Positions 35,992 through 48,827 are shown, counted from the first letter of the stretch. The stretch: 64,000 nucleotides of DNA from Vulcaniibacterium tengchongense (GCF_003814555.1 NZ_RKQN01000002.1:682001-746000), one strand, 5' to 3'. Numbers and translations are program-made. The notes: generated by a model from the letters alone, not told the origin.

Positions 35992-36801
35992 ATGACCCAG
36001 GAACTGCCGCTCGGCCGCCACGTCGACTACCCGCGCGAGTACGACGCCGCGCTGCTGTTCCCGATCGCGCGCGCGCTCGGCCGCGACCCTCTCGGCCTCG
36101 ACGCCGGCGCGCCGCCCTTCGTCGGCGAGGACCGCTGGCACGCCTACGAGCTGAGCTGGCTGGACGGCCGCGGCAAGCCGTGCGTGGCCACCGCGACGAT
36201 CACCGTGCCCGCCGCCTCGCCGCGGCTGATCGAATCCAAGTCGCTCAAGCTGTACCTGAACTCGTTCAACGCGACCCGCTTCGCCGACGCCGAGGCGGTG
36301 CGCGCGCGCATCGCCGCGGACCTGTCGCAGGCGGCGGGGGCCGGGGTCGCGGTGGCGTTCGGGCTGCCGCCGGTGGATGCGGCGGCGAACGGCACCGACA
36401 TCGACGCGCTCGAGATCGACATCGACGACTACGGCCCGCCCAACCCCGCGCACCTGCGCGCGGACGCCGGCGCGCCGGTCGAGGAAACCCTGAGCAGCGC
36501 GCTGCTGAAGTCGAACTGCCCGGTCACCGGCCAGCCGGACTGGGCGCGGGTCCGCATCGCCTACCGCGGGCCGCGGCTGGACCGCGCCGGGCTGCTGCGC
36601 TACCTGGTCTCGTTCCGCGACCATGCCGAGTTCCACGAACAGTGCGTGGAGCGGATCTTCGTCGACCTGCTGCGGCATGCGCGGCCCGAGGCGCTGTCGG
36701 TGGAGGCGCGCTACACCCGCCGCGGCGGCCTCGACATCAACCCCTGGCGGGCCACGCCGGGGCACCCGCGGCCGCCGGTCGGCCGCGACGAGCGGCAGTG
36801 A
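35992..36801 (+). CDS. queF: NADPH-dependent 7-cyano-7-deazaguanine reductase
   Basis: A 269-residue QueF of the long (bimodular, YqcD) type. The substrate Glu and the [13 protein letters not shown] segment lie near residue 80, and the catalytic Cys is in [11 protein letters not shown] near residue 173, followed by [10 protein letters not shown] with the second Glu. It reduces preQ0 to preQ1 in queuosine synthesis for tRNA. No riboswitch-like structure precedes it. The decayed transferase gene is divergent from it across 122 bases. Confidence 0.95.
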   Translation: MTQELPLGRHVDYPREYDAALLFPIARALGRDPLGLDAGAPPFVGEDRWHAYELSWLDGRGKPCVATATITVPAASPRLIESKSLKLYLNSFNATRFADAEAVRARIAADLSQAAGAGVAVAFGLPPVDAAANGTDIDALEIDIDDYGPPNPAHLRADAGAPVEETLSSALLKSNCPVTGQPDWARVRIAYRGPRLDRAGLLRYLVSFRDHAEFHEQCVERIFVDLLRHARPEALSVEARYTRRGGLDINPWRATPGHPRPPVGRDERQ

Positions 36802-36892
36802 ACCGTGGCGCCGGTTTTCACGCCGCGGTAATCCTTTGCTAACAAGTCGCGTGTCATGGTGGCTCCCGCCCAACGGCAGGAGCCCGCGATCC

Positions 36893-37195
36893 ATGACCAC
36901 CCCGGACCCGAAAGCCGATTTCTCCGGCGTCAGCGCCAAGGTCGACACCACCGAGGAGAAGGTGGAGAAGGCCGACTTCTCCGGCGTCAGCGCCCGCGTC
37001 GACAGCACGGAAGAAAAGGTCGGCGAGCAGACCTACACCGTGGCCCAGGGCGACACCCTCTCCCACATCGCCCAGCGCTTCTACGGCAAGGCCAGCCGGT
37101 GGAAGGCGATCTTCGAGGCCAACCGCGACCAGCTGGACGACCCGGACAGGATCCGCCCCGGCCAGGTGCTGAAGATCCCCGCGCTCGACGACTGA
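36893..37195 (+). CDS. small LysM protein with two 19-residue repeats
   Basis: A 100-residue protein. Residues 7-44 are two back-to-back copies of a 19-residue unit ([19 protein letters not shown] and a copy differing at three sites). Residues 47-98 form a LysM domain ([32 protein letters not shown] and VLKIPAL). The layout is like Kbp/YgaU, a potassium-binding protein with a BON domain before LysM, but here the BON domain is replaced by the short repeats. There is no signal peptide, as in Kbp, so it may be cytoplasmic. AGGAG lies ten bases before the ATG. It is followed after 29 bases by a lipoprotein gene. Confidence 0.85.
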   Translation: MTTPDPKADFSGVSAKVDTTEEKVEKADFSGVSARVDSTEEKVGEQTYTVAQGDTLSHIAQRFYGKASRWKAIFEANRDQLDDPDRIRPGQVLKIPALDD

Positions 37196-37224
37196 ACCCG
37201 CCGCATTCCAAGGAGAGTGTGCCC

Positions 37225-37710
37225 ATGACGATCCGCCCGCTGCACTACGCCGTCGCCGCCGCCCTGCTCGCCATCGCCGCGGCCGGCTGCAAGAAGCAGG
37301 ACGAACCGCCCGCCGCCACGCCCCCGGCCGCGACCGAACCGGCGCCCGCGCCGCCGGCTTCGCCGCCCGCGCCGGCCGCCGCGGAAGTCCGCGTCACCGG
37401 CGTCACCCTCGGCAACGCGGCCAACGCCGACAAGCAGATCGCCGCGCCGACCGCGAGCTTCGCGCCGAAGGACAAGATCATCGTCTCGGTCGCCACCGAC
37501 GGCACCGCGAGCAACGCCGAGCTCGGCGCGCGCCTGGTCTACCAGGACGGCCAGACCGCCGGCGAGCAGAAGCAGGCGCTCAACACCTCCGGCACCGGCA
37601 CCACCAACATCGAATTCACCAATGCCAACCCGTGGCCGGCCGGCAAGTACAAGGCCGAGGTCACGCTCAACGGCAACGTGGTCGAGACCCGCGAGTTCGA
37701 GGTCAAGTAA
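37225..37710 (+). CDS. lipoprotein of unknown function
   Basis: A 161-residue protein with a lipobox (AAAGC, Cys at residue 23), a Pro/Ala-rich linker of about 30 residues and a beta-rich domain ([57 protein letters not shown]). The end pattern resembles small immunoglobulin-like exported domains. Function is not known. A strong AAGGAGAG precedes the ATG. It is probably co-transcribed with the LysM gene and ends in a good terminator. Confidence 0.8.
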   Translation: MTIRPLHYAVAAALLAIAAAGCKKQDEPPAATPPAATEPAPAPPASPPAPAAAEVRVTGVTLGNAANADKQIAAPTASFAPKDKIIVSVATDGTASNAELGARLVYQDGQTAGEQKQALNTSGTGTTNIEFTNANPWPAGKYKAEVTLNGNVVETREFEVK

Positions 37711-37740
37711 CCCCTCTCTCCACCGCTGGGTGGGCAAGCC

Positions 37741-37773
37741 GGGCGCGCCGCGCATGCGACGCGCCCTTTTTTT
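37741..37773 (+). terminator. Rho-independent terminator
   Basis: GGGCGCG (37741-37747) pairs with CGCGCCC (37760-37766), with a further CGC/GCG inner pairing, and seven Ts follow at once. It ends the LysM-lipoprotein transcript, 31 bases after the stop. Confidence 0.9.
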
Positions 37774-37787
37774 CGCGCGGCCGCCGC

Positions 37788-38180
37788 TCAGCGCCGCGGG
37801 AAGGCGCCGTCGAGGTAGTACCAGCGCCCGTCTTCGCGCACGAAGCGGCTGATCTCGTGCAGCCGCGCCGCGGAGCCGCCGCCGACGACCCGGTAGCGGG
37901 CGACGAACTCGACCGTGGCGCGGTCGCCGTCCGGCACGTGCCGCTTCACTTCCAGCCCGAGCCAGCGCGTGGCCGCGGCGTCGCCCAGCTCGAGCGCGTC
38001 CGGGCGCGTGGACGGATGCCAGCTCGCGCGCAGGTAGCCGGCATCGCCGCGCACGTAGGCGCTGTAGCGCGCGCGCATCAGCGCTTCGGCGGTGTCGGCG
38101 GGAGCGCCGGCGTGCAGGCGGCCGCAGCAGTCGGCATGGGCGCGGGCGGAGCCGCAGGGGCAGGGGTCGGCAGGGGGCAT
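37788..38180 (-). CDS. YchJ-family (UPF0225) SEC-C protein
   Basis: A 130-residue protein: an N-terminal zinc-binding SEC-C motif ([15 protein letters not shown], residues 6-20) followed by an NTF2-like fold with [28 protein letters not shown] and VEFVARYRV, then an [16 protein letters not shown] end. The family is conserved, with no proven role. The ATG at 38180 directly precedes the SEC-C motif. It is divergent from a second SEC-C gene at 38343. Confidence 0.87.
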   Translation of the reverse strand: MPPADPCPCGSARAHADCCGRLHAGAPADTAEALMRARYSAYVRGDAGYLRASWHPSTRPDALELGDAAATRWLGLEVKRHVPDGDRATVEFVARYRVVGGGSAARLHEISRFVREDGRWYYLDGAFPRR

Positions 38181-38342
38181 GCGGGCGGTTCCTCGGCACC
38201 GCATTCTGGCGGAAACGGGCGGTCCGCCGAACCTCGATCCGCAAACACGCCGACGGCCGCGACACGGCGCGCGCGGCGGGATTGCCGGCGCGCGCACGCG
38301 ATCCCGACTACCATGCGCATCCCGCCTTCGCCGCGAGTGCCG

Positions 38343-39050
<708 letters not shown>

Positions 39051-39185
39051 GGGCTCGATCGCGTCTTCGCGCCTGAGGCCCTCTCCCGCTTGCGCAAGGG
39101 ACGAAGGCCGGGGCCGGCAGGCCCGCGATGCCGCGCCAGTCGGCGGGGCCCGCGCGCGCCATACCGCTGCGTTCTGTGGGCATGA

Positions 39186-41555
<2,370 letters not shown>

Positions 41556-41569
41556 GGCCCGGGCGCTTT

Positions 41570-41601
41570 CCTCGCCTCTCCCGTTCGCGGCGGAGGCGAG
41601 G
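41570..41601 (+). terminator. hairpin after icd
   Basis: Nine-base arms CCTCGCCTC (41570-41578) and GAGGCGAGG (41593-41601) with a 14-base loop start 15 bases after the icd stop. No T run follows. The rest of the 257-base gap to 41813 shows no gene. Confidence 0.45.
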
Positions 41602-41812
41602 AGCGGGCCTCGATCGCCCCGTTGCCCGGTCCCGGACCGGGCGAAGCGAAGCGCGCGCGGCAGCGGGCGGGCGCCGGCCCGCGCCGGGCCGGGCATGCGA
41701 GCCGCAGCGCGGGGCCCGTCGCCGCCGGACGAAACGCGCTCCCGGCGCAGCGCGCCCCGGCATCGCGTTCGACCGGCGGCGGCAGGGCCGGCCGCCGGAA
41801 CGCGGCCGACGC

Positions 41813-42196
41813 TCAGCTGCGGTCGACGAGGCGGGCGATGCGGCCGTCGCGGAACACGAACTCCGACTCGCCCTGCAGCTCGATCGTCGCGCCCGCGGCC
41901 GGGCCGCCGGGCAGGTCCGTGGCCAGGCGGCCGCGGTAGGCGATGCCGGCGACCGCGCGGTCGCCGTCGACCCGCAGCGCGGTCACGCGCTGCTCGCGCT
42001 CCACGAACAGCGCCTTCGCCCGTTCCGCCAGCGCGCGGAATTCCTCGATGCCCCGCGCCGAGGCGGTGAGCACGCCGCCGGAGTAGTTCTCGAACACCAC
42101 GTCCGCGCGCAACAGCGCCAGCATGCCGTCCACGTCGAAGGCGTTGTACGCGGCGAGGTAGCGTTCGATCAGGTTGGCGGGGTTCGCGTCGTTCAT
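41813..42196 (-). CDS. SnoaL/NTF2-like protein
   Basis: A 127-residue protein of the NTF2-like fold: [48 protein letters not shown] and VAGIAYRGR followed by a terminal beta pair ending VDRS. Such small proteins are often ketosteroid-isomerase-like with very varied roles, so no specific function can be given. The ATG at 42196 opens the domain directly. Confidence 0.78.
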   Translation of the reverse strand: MNDANPANLIERYLAAYNAFDVDGMLALLRADVVFENYSGGVLTASARGIEEFRALAERAKALFVEREQRVTALRVDGDRAVAGIAYRGRLATDLPGGPAAGATIELQGESEFVFRDGRIARLVDRS

Positions 42197-42320
42197 CGCT
42201 TCGCTCCGGGCGTCGGTCGTGTCTGCAAGGATAGGCCGGGCCCGCCAGGCCGGGCAGGCGCGGTTCGCCCGCGCATCGGCCGGCATCGGCGTTCGGCCCC
42301 TGATGCGGCGGTTACGGCGG

Positions 42321-43361
42321 TCAGGGCGCGCCGGCGTCGCCGCGCAGGTACGGCGCGGCGCCGTTGCGCTCGCGCTCGCGCTGCTGCTTCTCGAAGAAGC
42401 GCGTCGCCTCGGCCTCGGTCATCTCGTACTTCGGCGCCAGGTGCGGCAGCAGCAGCCGCAGCCAGGCGCGGCTGAGCTTCCGCGTCTCGCGCGGGCAGGC
42501 CGCGGCGCGCGCCTGCGGCAGGTCGCCGTCGACGACGATGCCGACGTACTTGGCCGGGTCGGTGCCGTAGATCAGGCACTGCAGGTTGAAGTAGCGCTGC
42601 TCGCCGAGCGCGTGCTCGTCGGCGTAGGCGTCGAGGTTGTAGGCGCCGGTGCCGTGGGCGAGCATCCAGTCCGCCGCCATGCGCAGATTCCCGACGGTCT
42701 GCGCCGGGGTCTCGTCGAGGCCGGCGAAGCGCAGCATCAGCATCGCCGCGAGCTGGTCCACCGCGTCCTCCTCGCGGCCGGTGATCGGCAGGTCGAGCAG
42801 GTCGACCAGGGCGTGGCCGGTCTCGTGCAGCACGATGAAGCGCACGTTGGCGCGGGTGTAGCGCAACGGGAATTCGGCGTCGAGCTTGCCGGCCTCGCGC
42901 TGCTCCTCGCCGCGCTCGTACAGCGTCTTCAGCGTCTCGTAGCACAGCACCACTTCGGCGGTCTCGGGCACGTAGAAGGCGCCGGACTGGCCGCATTCGG
43001 CGGTCACGTAGCGCAGCCGCCGCGGCAGCAGGAACAGGCCGTCGATCGCGTGCACTTCCGGCAGCTCGCGCAGCAGGTCGGCGTCGCGCACGCGCTCGTG
43101 GACCGGCCGCAGCCCGGGCGAGCGCGGCGCGACGTACTCGTACTCGAACGCCGGGCCGGCCGGCTTTTCCGCCTCGCCCGCCGCGACCGGCCGCGGCCGC
43201 ACCACGCTGCGCGGCGGCGGCGGCGCGGGTGCCGGTGCCGCGGCCGCGGTGCGCGGCGACGGCAGCTGCACCACGATGCCGCGCGACCAGAGCGCGTAGC
43301 CGTAGGCCCCCGCCGCGGCCGCGGCGGCCAGCGTCAACAGCGCCAACGATCCCCTGAGCAT
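42321..43361 (-). CDS. DUF4344 putative metallopeptidase, membrane-anchored
   Basis: A 346-residue protein with one N-terminal hydrophobic segment (residues 4-24) that is a signal or anchor, a Pro-rich linker, and a gluzincin-type [14 protein letters not shown] motif near residue 180 followed by [12 protein letters not shown] with the third metal ligand region. This is the layout of the DUF4344 family, presumed periplasmic zinc peptidases without known substrate. C-terminal segments [14 protein letters not shown] and [16 protein letters not shown] are also family-like. AAGGGACGG precedes the start at 43361. Confidence 0.82.
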   Translation of the reverse strand: MLRGSLALLTLAAAAAAGAYGYALWSRGIVVQLPSPRTAAAAPAPAPPPPRSVVRPRPVAAGEAEKPAGPAFEYEYVAPRSPGLRPVHERVRDADLLRELPEVHAIDGLFLLPRRLRYVTAECGQSGAFYVPETAEVVLCYETLKTLYERGEEQREAGKLDAEFPLRYTRANVRFIVLHETGHALVDLLDLPITGREEDAVDQLAAMLMLRFAGLDETPAQTVGNLRMAADWMLAHGTGAYNLDAYADEHALGEQRYFNLQCLIYGTDPAKYVGIVVDGDLPQARAAACPRETRKLSRAWLRLLLPHLAPKYEMTEAEATRFFEKQQRERERNGAAPYLRGDAGAP

Positions 43362-43432
43362 GCGCGGTCCGTCCCTTCCCCCGACGATGGCGCGATGGTA
43401 GCAGCGGCATCGCGCCGCGCCGGCGCGCCCGC

Positions 43433-44389
43433 TCAGGGGGTCGGGTCGGCGACGGCGGACGCCGCGGGCCGGGCCCGCAGCGCCCACGCGACGCCGACCA
43501 CCAGCAGGCCGATGCCGAGCAGCGTCGCCGGCTCCGGCATGCGCCCGCGGTGCAGGTAGGCGTAGGCGAGCGCGGCGAGGGTCTCGAACACGATCAGCTG
43601 ACCGGCGGTCGCGGTCGGCAGGCGCCGGCTGGCCTCGTTCCAGCACAGCGTGCCGAGCCAGGACGCGAACAGGCCGATCGCCGCCATCAGCCCGACGAAA
43701 AACAGCGGCCGCGGCCCGAACGGCATCGCGAACCCGCTACCGCTTGCCGCCAGGCCCAGCCACAGCAGCGCGTAGCCGGCCAGCGCCAACGGCAGCGTGG
43801 CCACGCCTTGCGCGGTGGCCCAGGTGCGCGGGCTGCGGCCCGGATGCGCGCGCAACCAGTCGGCGTTGCGCAGCGGATACCAGGTCCAGCACGCGACCGC
43901 GCCGGCCGCGAGCAGCGCGCCCTGGGCGTAGCGCCACGGCTCGGCGTGCGGATCGGCGCGCAGCGCGCGCAGTTCGACCCGGTTGACGCAGGCGATGCCG
44001 AGCGCGATCAGCGCCAGCGACGGCAGCAGCCGGCGCCACGGCAGGCGGCCGTCGCGGCGGTTCGCGCACAGCGCGATCACCACCGGCAGCGTGCCGATGA
44101 TCATGGTCGGCAACGGCGCGCCGGCGCGCTGGATCGCCGCGGCCAGGCACAGGTAGTACAGCAGGTTGCCGACCGCGGCCAGCTTGAGCGCCTCGATCCA
44201 ATCGGCGCGGCCCAACCCGCGCAGCGCGGCGCGGTCGAGCCAGGCCAGCGGCAGCGCGATCAAACCGAAGGCGAGATAGCGCCCGACCGACTGCAGCGCC
44301 GCCGGGTACTCCGGCAGCAGCAGCGGCGCGAGGAACACCAGGCCCCACATCAGGCCGGCGGCGAGGGCATAGAGGGTGCCGATCCACAT
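43433..44389 (-). CDS. EamA/DMT-family permease
   Basis: A 318-residue inner membrane protein with about ten helices in two EamA repeats: GLMWGLVFLAPLLLP, LLYYLCLAAAIQRAGAPLPTMIIGTLPVVIAL in the first, FFVGLMAAIGLFASWLGTLCWNEASRRLP in the second. Relatives export amino acids or other metabolites. It lies downstream of the AraC-type regulator gene on the same strand, 71 bases apart, which may control it. Confidence 0.85.
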   Translation of the reverse strand: MWIGTLYALAAGLMWGLVFLAPLLLPEYPAALQSVGRYLAFGLIALPLAWLDRAALRGLGRADWIEALKLAAVGNLLYYLCLAAAIQRAGAPLPTMIIGTLPVVIALCANRRDGRLPWRRLLPSLALIALGIACVNRVELRALRADPHAEPWRYAQGALLAAGAVACWTWYPLRNADWLRAHPGRSPRTWATAQGVATLPLALAGYALLWLGLAASGSGFAMPFGPRPLFFVGLMAAIGLFASWLGTLCWNEASRRLPTATAGQLIVFETLAALAYAYLHRGRMPEPATLLGIGLLVVGVAWALRARPAASAVADPTP

Positions 44390-44460
44390 GGCCGCCAGCC
44401 TCGCGCATGCGCAGGCCGCGCGTCTTGTACGAGATTGCGGTCGTTCGCCGCGTCCGGCCC

Positions 44461-45285
44461 TCAGCCGCGCACCTGCCGCCGGTAGCGCGCGGGGGTCACG
44501 CCGTAGCGGCGGACGAACGCCCGCGTCAGGTGCGCCTGGTCGGCCAGGCCGACGCCGGCCGCGGCCCGCGCCGGCGTCTCGCCGGCGGCGAGCAGGCGCT
44601 TGGCCCGGTGTAGGCGCAACGCCATCAGCATCTGCTGCGGGGTGGCGTGGTACTGGGCGCGGAACCGGCGCAGGAAATGGAACGGGCTCAATCCCGCCAC
44701 GGCCGCCAGTTCCTCCAGCGTCAGCCGCTCCTGCAGGTGCGCGTGCAGGTAGTCGAGCACCGGGGCGAAGCGCGGCGCGGCGCCGTCGGCCGCCGGGCGC
44801 GCGATCCGCGCCTGGCCGCGGAACTCGTCCAGCAACTGCAGCAGCAAGCCGTCGAACGCCAGCGGCTCCCCGGCCGACCACAGCCGATCCAGCAGCAGCG
44901 AGATGCGGCGCGCGCGCGGCGGGTCGTGGTGCACGGCCGCGTCGAACCACCAGCCGCGCTCGCCGCTGACCGTCTCGACCGCCTCGGGGTCGAGATAGAT
45001 CATCCGGTAGCGCCAGCCTTCCGTGGTTTCGGCGCGGCCGGTGTGCAGCGCGTCGGGGTTCATCAGCACCAGCGAGCCGGGCGCGGCGAGGTGGTCGCTG
45101 CCGCGGTAGCGGAAACGCTCGACGCCGGATTCGATCGCGCCCAGGCCGTAGGCCTCGTGGGTGTGCGGCTCGAACGCGTGGCGGACGATGTGCGCGCGGT
45201 ACAGCTCGACGCCGGGCCGATGCGCCGGGCGGCGGTACTCCGCGCGGTCCTGCGGGTGCTCGAAACGGGCCGGGACGCCTTGCAT
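44461..45285 (-). CDS. AraC-family regulator
   Basis: A 274-residue regulator. The N-terminal cupin-like arm (HIVRHAFEPHTHEAYGLGAIESG) is that of AraC proteins found beside LysE/EamA exporters, and the C-terminal pair of helix-turn-helices includes LTLEELAAVAGLSPFHFLRRFRAQYHATPQQML and ARAAAGVGLADQAHLTRAFVRRYGVTPARYRRQ. The following EamA gene is the likely target. The ligand is unknown. Confidence 0.88.
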   Translation of the reverse strand: MQGVPARFEHPQDRAEYRRPAHRPGVELYRAHIVRHAFEPHTHEAYGLGAIESGVERFRYRGSDHLAAPGSLVLMNPDALHTGRAETTEGWRYRMIYLDPEAVETVSGERGWWFDAAVHHDPPRARRISLLLDRLWSAGEPLAFDGLLLQLLDEFRGQARIARPAADGAAPRFAPVLDYLHAHLQERLTLEELAAVAGLSPFHFLRRFRAQYHATPQQMLMALRLHRAKRLLAAGETPARAAAGVGLADQAHLTRAFVRRYGVTPARYRRQVRG

Positions 45286-45488
45286 GGGGCGATGATGCCA
45301 CCGCGGGAGCGATGCGCCCGCCGCCTGCCTGCCGCGCGGAAGCGATCGCGCTGCGGGCACGGCCCGAGTCGGCCCGTGCCGGCCGCGGCAGCGAAACGGG
45401 GCCTCGCCGGGCCCCCGGAAGCCAGGCCCCCTCGCCCTCGGCGACGCGGCGTCGCCGGTTCCGCTTTCGCGCGCCGGACGGCGCGCGG

Positions 45489-46589
45489 TCAGGCCCTGCC
45501 GGGTCCCCGCGCCAGCCAGTGCAACGCCTGCGCGGCCCATTCCCGCGTCAGCACGCCCGCCGGCCGCTCCTGCGCCAGGGCCGCGGCCTGGCCGGCCCAT
45601 AGCGGCTGGAAGTCGGCCGCGCCGGCTGCCTCGGCGCGGGCGCGCAGCGGCGCCAGCGCGGCAGCGGCCAACGGGAACGGCGGCACGTCCTCGCCCATGG
45701 GCCCGAGTTCGCGCATCAGCCGGTTGAGCAGGCCGCGCGCCGGCCGGCCGGTGAACAGGTTGGTCAGCGCGGTCGCGTCGTCGCGCGCCTCGCGCAAGGC
45801 GGCGCGGTGCAGCGGCGCGGTGGTCGCCTCCGGCGTGCGCAGGTAGGCGGTGCCGATCTGCACGCCGGCGGCGCCGAGCGCGAACGCGGCGGCGATGCCG
45901 CGCGCGGCGGCGATGCCGCCGGCGGCGATCACCGGCACCGCCACCGCATCGGCGACCTGCGGCAGCAGCGCGAACAGGCCGGGCTGCGTCGCCACGTCCA
46001 GGTCCAGGAAACAGCCGCGATGGCCGCCGGCTTCCGCGCCTTGCGCGACCACCGCGTCGCAGCCGCGCTCGGCCAGCCAGCGCGCCTCGGCCACGGTGGT
46101 CGCCGAGGCCAGCACCTTGGCACCGCTGCGGCGCACCCGCGCCAGCAGCGCGGGCCCGGGCAGGCCGAAGTGGAAGCTGACCACCTCCGGCCGCAGTTCC
46201 TCGACCAGCGCGCACAGCGTGGCGTCGAACGGCGCACGGCCGCCGCCGCCGGCATCGCCGGCGTCCACGCCGAGCTCGGCGTAGTAGCGCGCCAGCCGCT
46301 TGCGCCAGCGCGCCAGCGCCTCGGCGTCGGCGCGCGGCGGCGCGTGCGCGAAGAAGTTGAGGTTGAGCGGCGCGGCGGCCGCGGCGCGGAAGCGCGCCAC
46401 TTCGGCGCGGATCCGCTCGGGGTCCAGGGTCGCGCACGGGATCGCGCCCAGCCCGCCCGCCTGCGCCACCGCGATCGCCAGCGCCGCATCGTTCGACCCC
46501 GCCATCGGCGCCTGCAGGATCGGCACGGCGATGCCGAGCAGGTCGAGCGCGCGGCGGTCGGGCCAGGCCGCATCCGCTTGCATGCTCAT
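45489..46589 (-). CDS. nitronate monooxygenase-like flavoprotein
   Basis: A 366-residue TIM barrel of the COG2070 family. VPILQAPMAGSNDAALAIAVAQAGGLGAIPC, PLNLNFFAH, VSFHFGLPGP, DAVVAQGAEAGGHRG (with the catalytic His), [32 protein letters not shown] and TNLFTGRPARGL are all standard FMN- and substrate-binding parts. It would oxidise propionate-3-nitronate or similar nitronates. The ATG at 46589 overlaps the stop of the SGNH gene (ATGA), so the two are translated together. Confidence 0.9.
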   Translation of the reverse strand: MSMQADAAWPDRRALDLLGIAVPILQAPMAGSNDAALAIAVAQAGGLGAIPCATLDPERIRAEVARFRAAAAAPLNLNFFAHAPPRADAEALARWRKRLARYYAELGVDAGDAGGGGRAPFDATLCALVEELRPEVVSFHFGLPGPALLARVRRSGAKVLASATTVAEARWLAERGCDAVVAQGAEAGGHRGCFLDLDVATQPGLFALLPQVADAVAVPVIAAGGIAAARGIAAAFALGAAGVQIGTAYLRTPEATTAPLHRAALREARDDATALTNLFTGRPARGLLNRLMRELGPMGEDVPPFPLAAAALAPLRARAEAAGAADFQPLWAGQAAALAQERPAGVLTREWAAQALHWLARGPGRA

Positions 46590-47473
46590 CCGCGCTTCTG
46601 CTCCGGCAGCAGGCGCCGGATCGCCGGCCGCAGCTTCGCCGCCAGCGCGTGGAAGCCGGCGCCGGTCGGGTGCATCTCGTCGAACCACAGCCCGGGCGAG
46701 GCGAGCGTGCCGCGCAGGTCGGCGTAGTGGAACCCGGCGTGCTCGCGCCGCAGCGGTTCCAGCACGCGCTCGACGAAGGCGTCGATCAGCAGCGCGGCGA
46801 AGCGCCGCTGCGCCTGCGGCTGCGGCAACGCACGCGCCATCGGCTGCGCGATCCACGGCCCGAGCCGGTCCTGCAGCAGCGCCGCCAGGCCGACGTTTTC
46901 GACCGTCAGCCGCGCCGGCACGCCAAGCCGCTGCGGGTAGTCGTAGCTGTGCGCCAGGATCGGCGTGCCCGGGCGCAGCGCGCGGAAGCGCGCGATCATC
47001 CGCGCATAGGCCGCGCGCACCTGCTCGAAGCGGCCGGACGCCTCGACCCGGGCCAGCGCCGCCTCCGGCGTGGTCGGCTGCGCGCGGGCGAACAACCGCG
47101 CGAGGAAGGCGCCGACGAAGTCGTTGCCGCCGGCGCTGACCAGCACCAGGTCGAACTCGAACGCGCCGTACCAGCCGGCGAGGTCGGCCAGCGCGCGCGG
47201 CGCGAACATCCCGGTGGCCAGGTCGCCGCTGTCCTCGGCGCGGAAGAACAGCCCGCCGGCGCCGGCCAGCGGCACGCCGCGGGCCTCGTCCTCCGGGGTC
47301 GGGTACACCAGCCAGTCCAGCAGGTTCATCGCCAGCGGCGTGGAGAACCAGGAGTCGCCCTCGCAGAACAGCACCGGCGTGCGCGCGAACAGCGCGGGGC
47401 GGCGGCGCAGTTCGCGGTACAGGCGGCGGAACTCGCCGCGCCGGGTGGTCATCACCGACGGGGATGCGGGCAT
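46586..47473 (-). CDS. SGNH/GDSL-type hydrolase
   Basis: A 295-residue protein with block I CEGDSWF near residue 39 (nucleophile Ser), block III SAGGNDFVGAF, and the terminal DEMHPTGAGF with the catalytic Asp and His. Such enzymes are esterases or lipases. There is no signal peptide, so it acts in the cytoplasm. The start at 47473 has GAGGAGAG at the right distance; ATGs at 47515 and 47452 are alternatives. Coupling to nitronate monooxygenase by an ATGA overlap is unusual, and no common pathway is known to me. Confidence 0.82.
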   Translation of the reverse strand: MPASPSVMTTRRGEFRRLYRELRRRPALFARTPVLFCEGDSWFSTPLAMNLLDWLVYPTPEDEARGVPLAGAGGLFFRAEDSGDLATGMFAPRALADLAGWYGAFEFDLVLVSAGGNDFVGAFLARLFARAQPTTPEAALARVEASGRFEQVRAAYARMIARFRALRPGTPILAHSYDYPQRLGVPARLTVENVGLAALLQDRLGPWIAQPMARALPQPQAQRRFAALLIDAFVERVLEPLRREHAGFHYADLRGTLASPGLWFDEMHPTGAGFHALAAKLRPAIRRLLPEQKRG

Positions 47474-47584
47474 CGGGCTCTCCTCGGCCGCGCCGCGGCG
47501 GCGCGCAGCGGCCATGATGCCCGCTGCCGGCGGCGCGCGTTACCGCCGCGGCATGTTGCGCGTGCCGGCCCGGCCGGCAGCGCC

Positions 47585-47758
47585 TCAGGCGCAGCCGGCG
47601 GTGCAGTCGCGCTCGGCCGGCGCCGGCGCGCGCGGTTCGCGGCGCGGCGCCGGCGCGGCCGCGGCGTCGGCTTCGGCCGCGGCCGGTGCCGTGTCCTCGA
47701 ACAGCTCCGGGTGGACGATGTGGCCGTGCAGGAACAACAGGCTCTTGAACAGGTTCAT
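47585..47758 (-). CDS. small uncharacterised protein ending in CTAGCA
   Basis: A 57-residue protein: an opening MNLFKSLLFLHGHIVHPELFED block, an Ala/Pro-rich linker, and a tail with two Cys (DCTAGCA). The start is preceded by CGGAG. There is no recognised family. The conserved-looking head, two C-terminal Cys and good codon use suggest a real gene. It is divergent from the LysR gene at 47874 across 115 bases. Confidence 0.55.
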   Translation of the reverse strand: MNLFKSLLFLHGHIVHPELFEDTAPAAAEADAAAAPAPRREPRAPAPAERDCTAGCA

Positions 47759-47873
47759 GGCGCGCTCCGGCTGCGGGGCCCGTGGACAAATACTTGAGTG
47801 ATTCGCAAGATAGGCCCGGCCGCCGCGCCGAAAAAGCGAGGCTTTTGCAAGCCTGACTTGAGCCAGGATCAAG

Positions 47874-48827
47874 ATGAGCCGCCCACCCCTGTACGCCCTG
47901 CTGGGCTTCGCCGCGGCCGCGCGCAACGGCAACCTGACCCGCGCCGCCGAGTCGCTGCACCTGACCGTCAGCGCGCTCAGCCACCAGATCCGCACCCTCG
48001 AGGAGCGCCTCGGCCGGCGCCTGTTCGAACGCGGCCCGCGCGGCGTGCGCCTCACCGCCGACGGCGAACGGCTGTGGGCGCGGGTCGCGCCGCACCTGGA
48101 GGCGCTGGAGCGCGCGCTGCGCCCGTACGGGCCGCGCCGCGACGAGGTGCTGACCCTCAGCCTGATGCCGTCGATGGCCTCGGCCTGGCTGGTGCCGCGG
48201 CTGGGCGGCTTCCTCGCCCGGCACCCGCAGCTGGAGCTCAACCTGCTGTCGAGCATCGACCTGGTCGACTTCGAGCGCGAGACCGGGGTCGATGCCGCGC
48301 TGCGCGGCGGCTACGGGCGCTGGCCGGGGCTGGTCGTCGAGCATCTGTTCAACGAGACCCTGGTGCCGGTGGCCAGCCCGGCGCTGATCCAGCGCATGGG
48401 CGGGCGGGTGCCGCGCCTGCAGGATCTGGGGCAGTGGCCGCTGCTCGGCGATCCGAGCCAGCACTGGCAGGACTGGTTCGCCGAGCACGGCGGCGAGCCG
48501 CCGGCGCGCTACGTCGCCCACTTCGACGACTCCGAGACCATGCATCGCGCCGCGGTCGAGGGCCTCGGCGTGGCGCTGGCGCGGCTGGCGCGCACGCGGC
48601 TGCTGATCGAGGCCGGGCAACTGGTGCCGCTGACCCGGGCGCGGCTGACCACCGACTACGCGCACTACCTGGTCTATCCGCCGCGCTCGGCCGACCATGC
48701 CGGCCTGCTCGCGTTCCGCGACTGGGTGCACGCGCAGGCGCGCGAGTACGTCGCCGGGATCGAGGCCGCGCCGAGGCCGCGCGCCGACACCGCCGCACGC
48801 AAGCTCTGCCCCGAGCCGCCGGGCTGA
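47874..48827 (+). CDS. LysR-family regulator, GcvA-like
   Basis: A 317-residue regulator. The helix-turn-helix (LLGFAAAARNGNLTRAAESLHLTVSALSHQIRTLEERLG, residues 9-48) and LFERGPRGVRLTADGERL are typical, and the effector domain with DFERETGVDAALRGGYGRWPGLVVEHLFNETLVPVASPAL is that of the GcvA group. Its target is not clear: the divergent 57-residue gene or the SGNH-nitronate monooxygenase pair behind it are the candidates, because LysR proteins often control the divergent neighbour. CAGGATCAAG precedes the ATG. Confidence 0.88.
   Translation: MSRPPLYALLGFAAAARNGNLTRAAESLHLTVSALSHQIRTLEERLGRRLFERGPRGVRLTADGERLWARVAPHLEALERALRPYGPRRDEVLTLSLMPSMASAWLVPRLGGFLARHPQLELNLLSSIDLVDFERETGVDAALRGGYGRWPGLVVEHLFNETLVPVASPALIQRMGGRVPRLQDLGQWPLLGDPSQHWQDWFAEHGGEPPARYVAHFDDSETMHRAAVEGLGVALARLARTRLLIEAGQLVPLTRARLTTDYAHYLVYPPRSADHAGLLAFRDWVHAQAREYVAGIEAAPRPRADTAARKLCPEPPG

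Noticed and set aside
41556-41812. Short open frames after icd
   Set aside because: They are Arg/Ala-rich with no start signal or resemblance; only a hairpin is supported.
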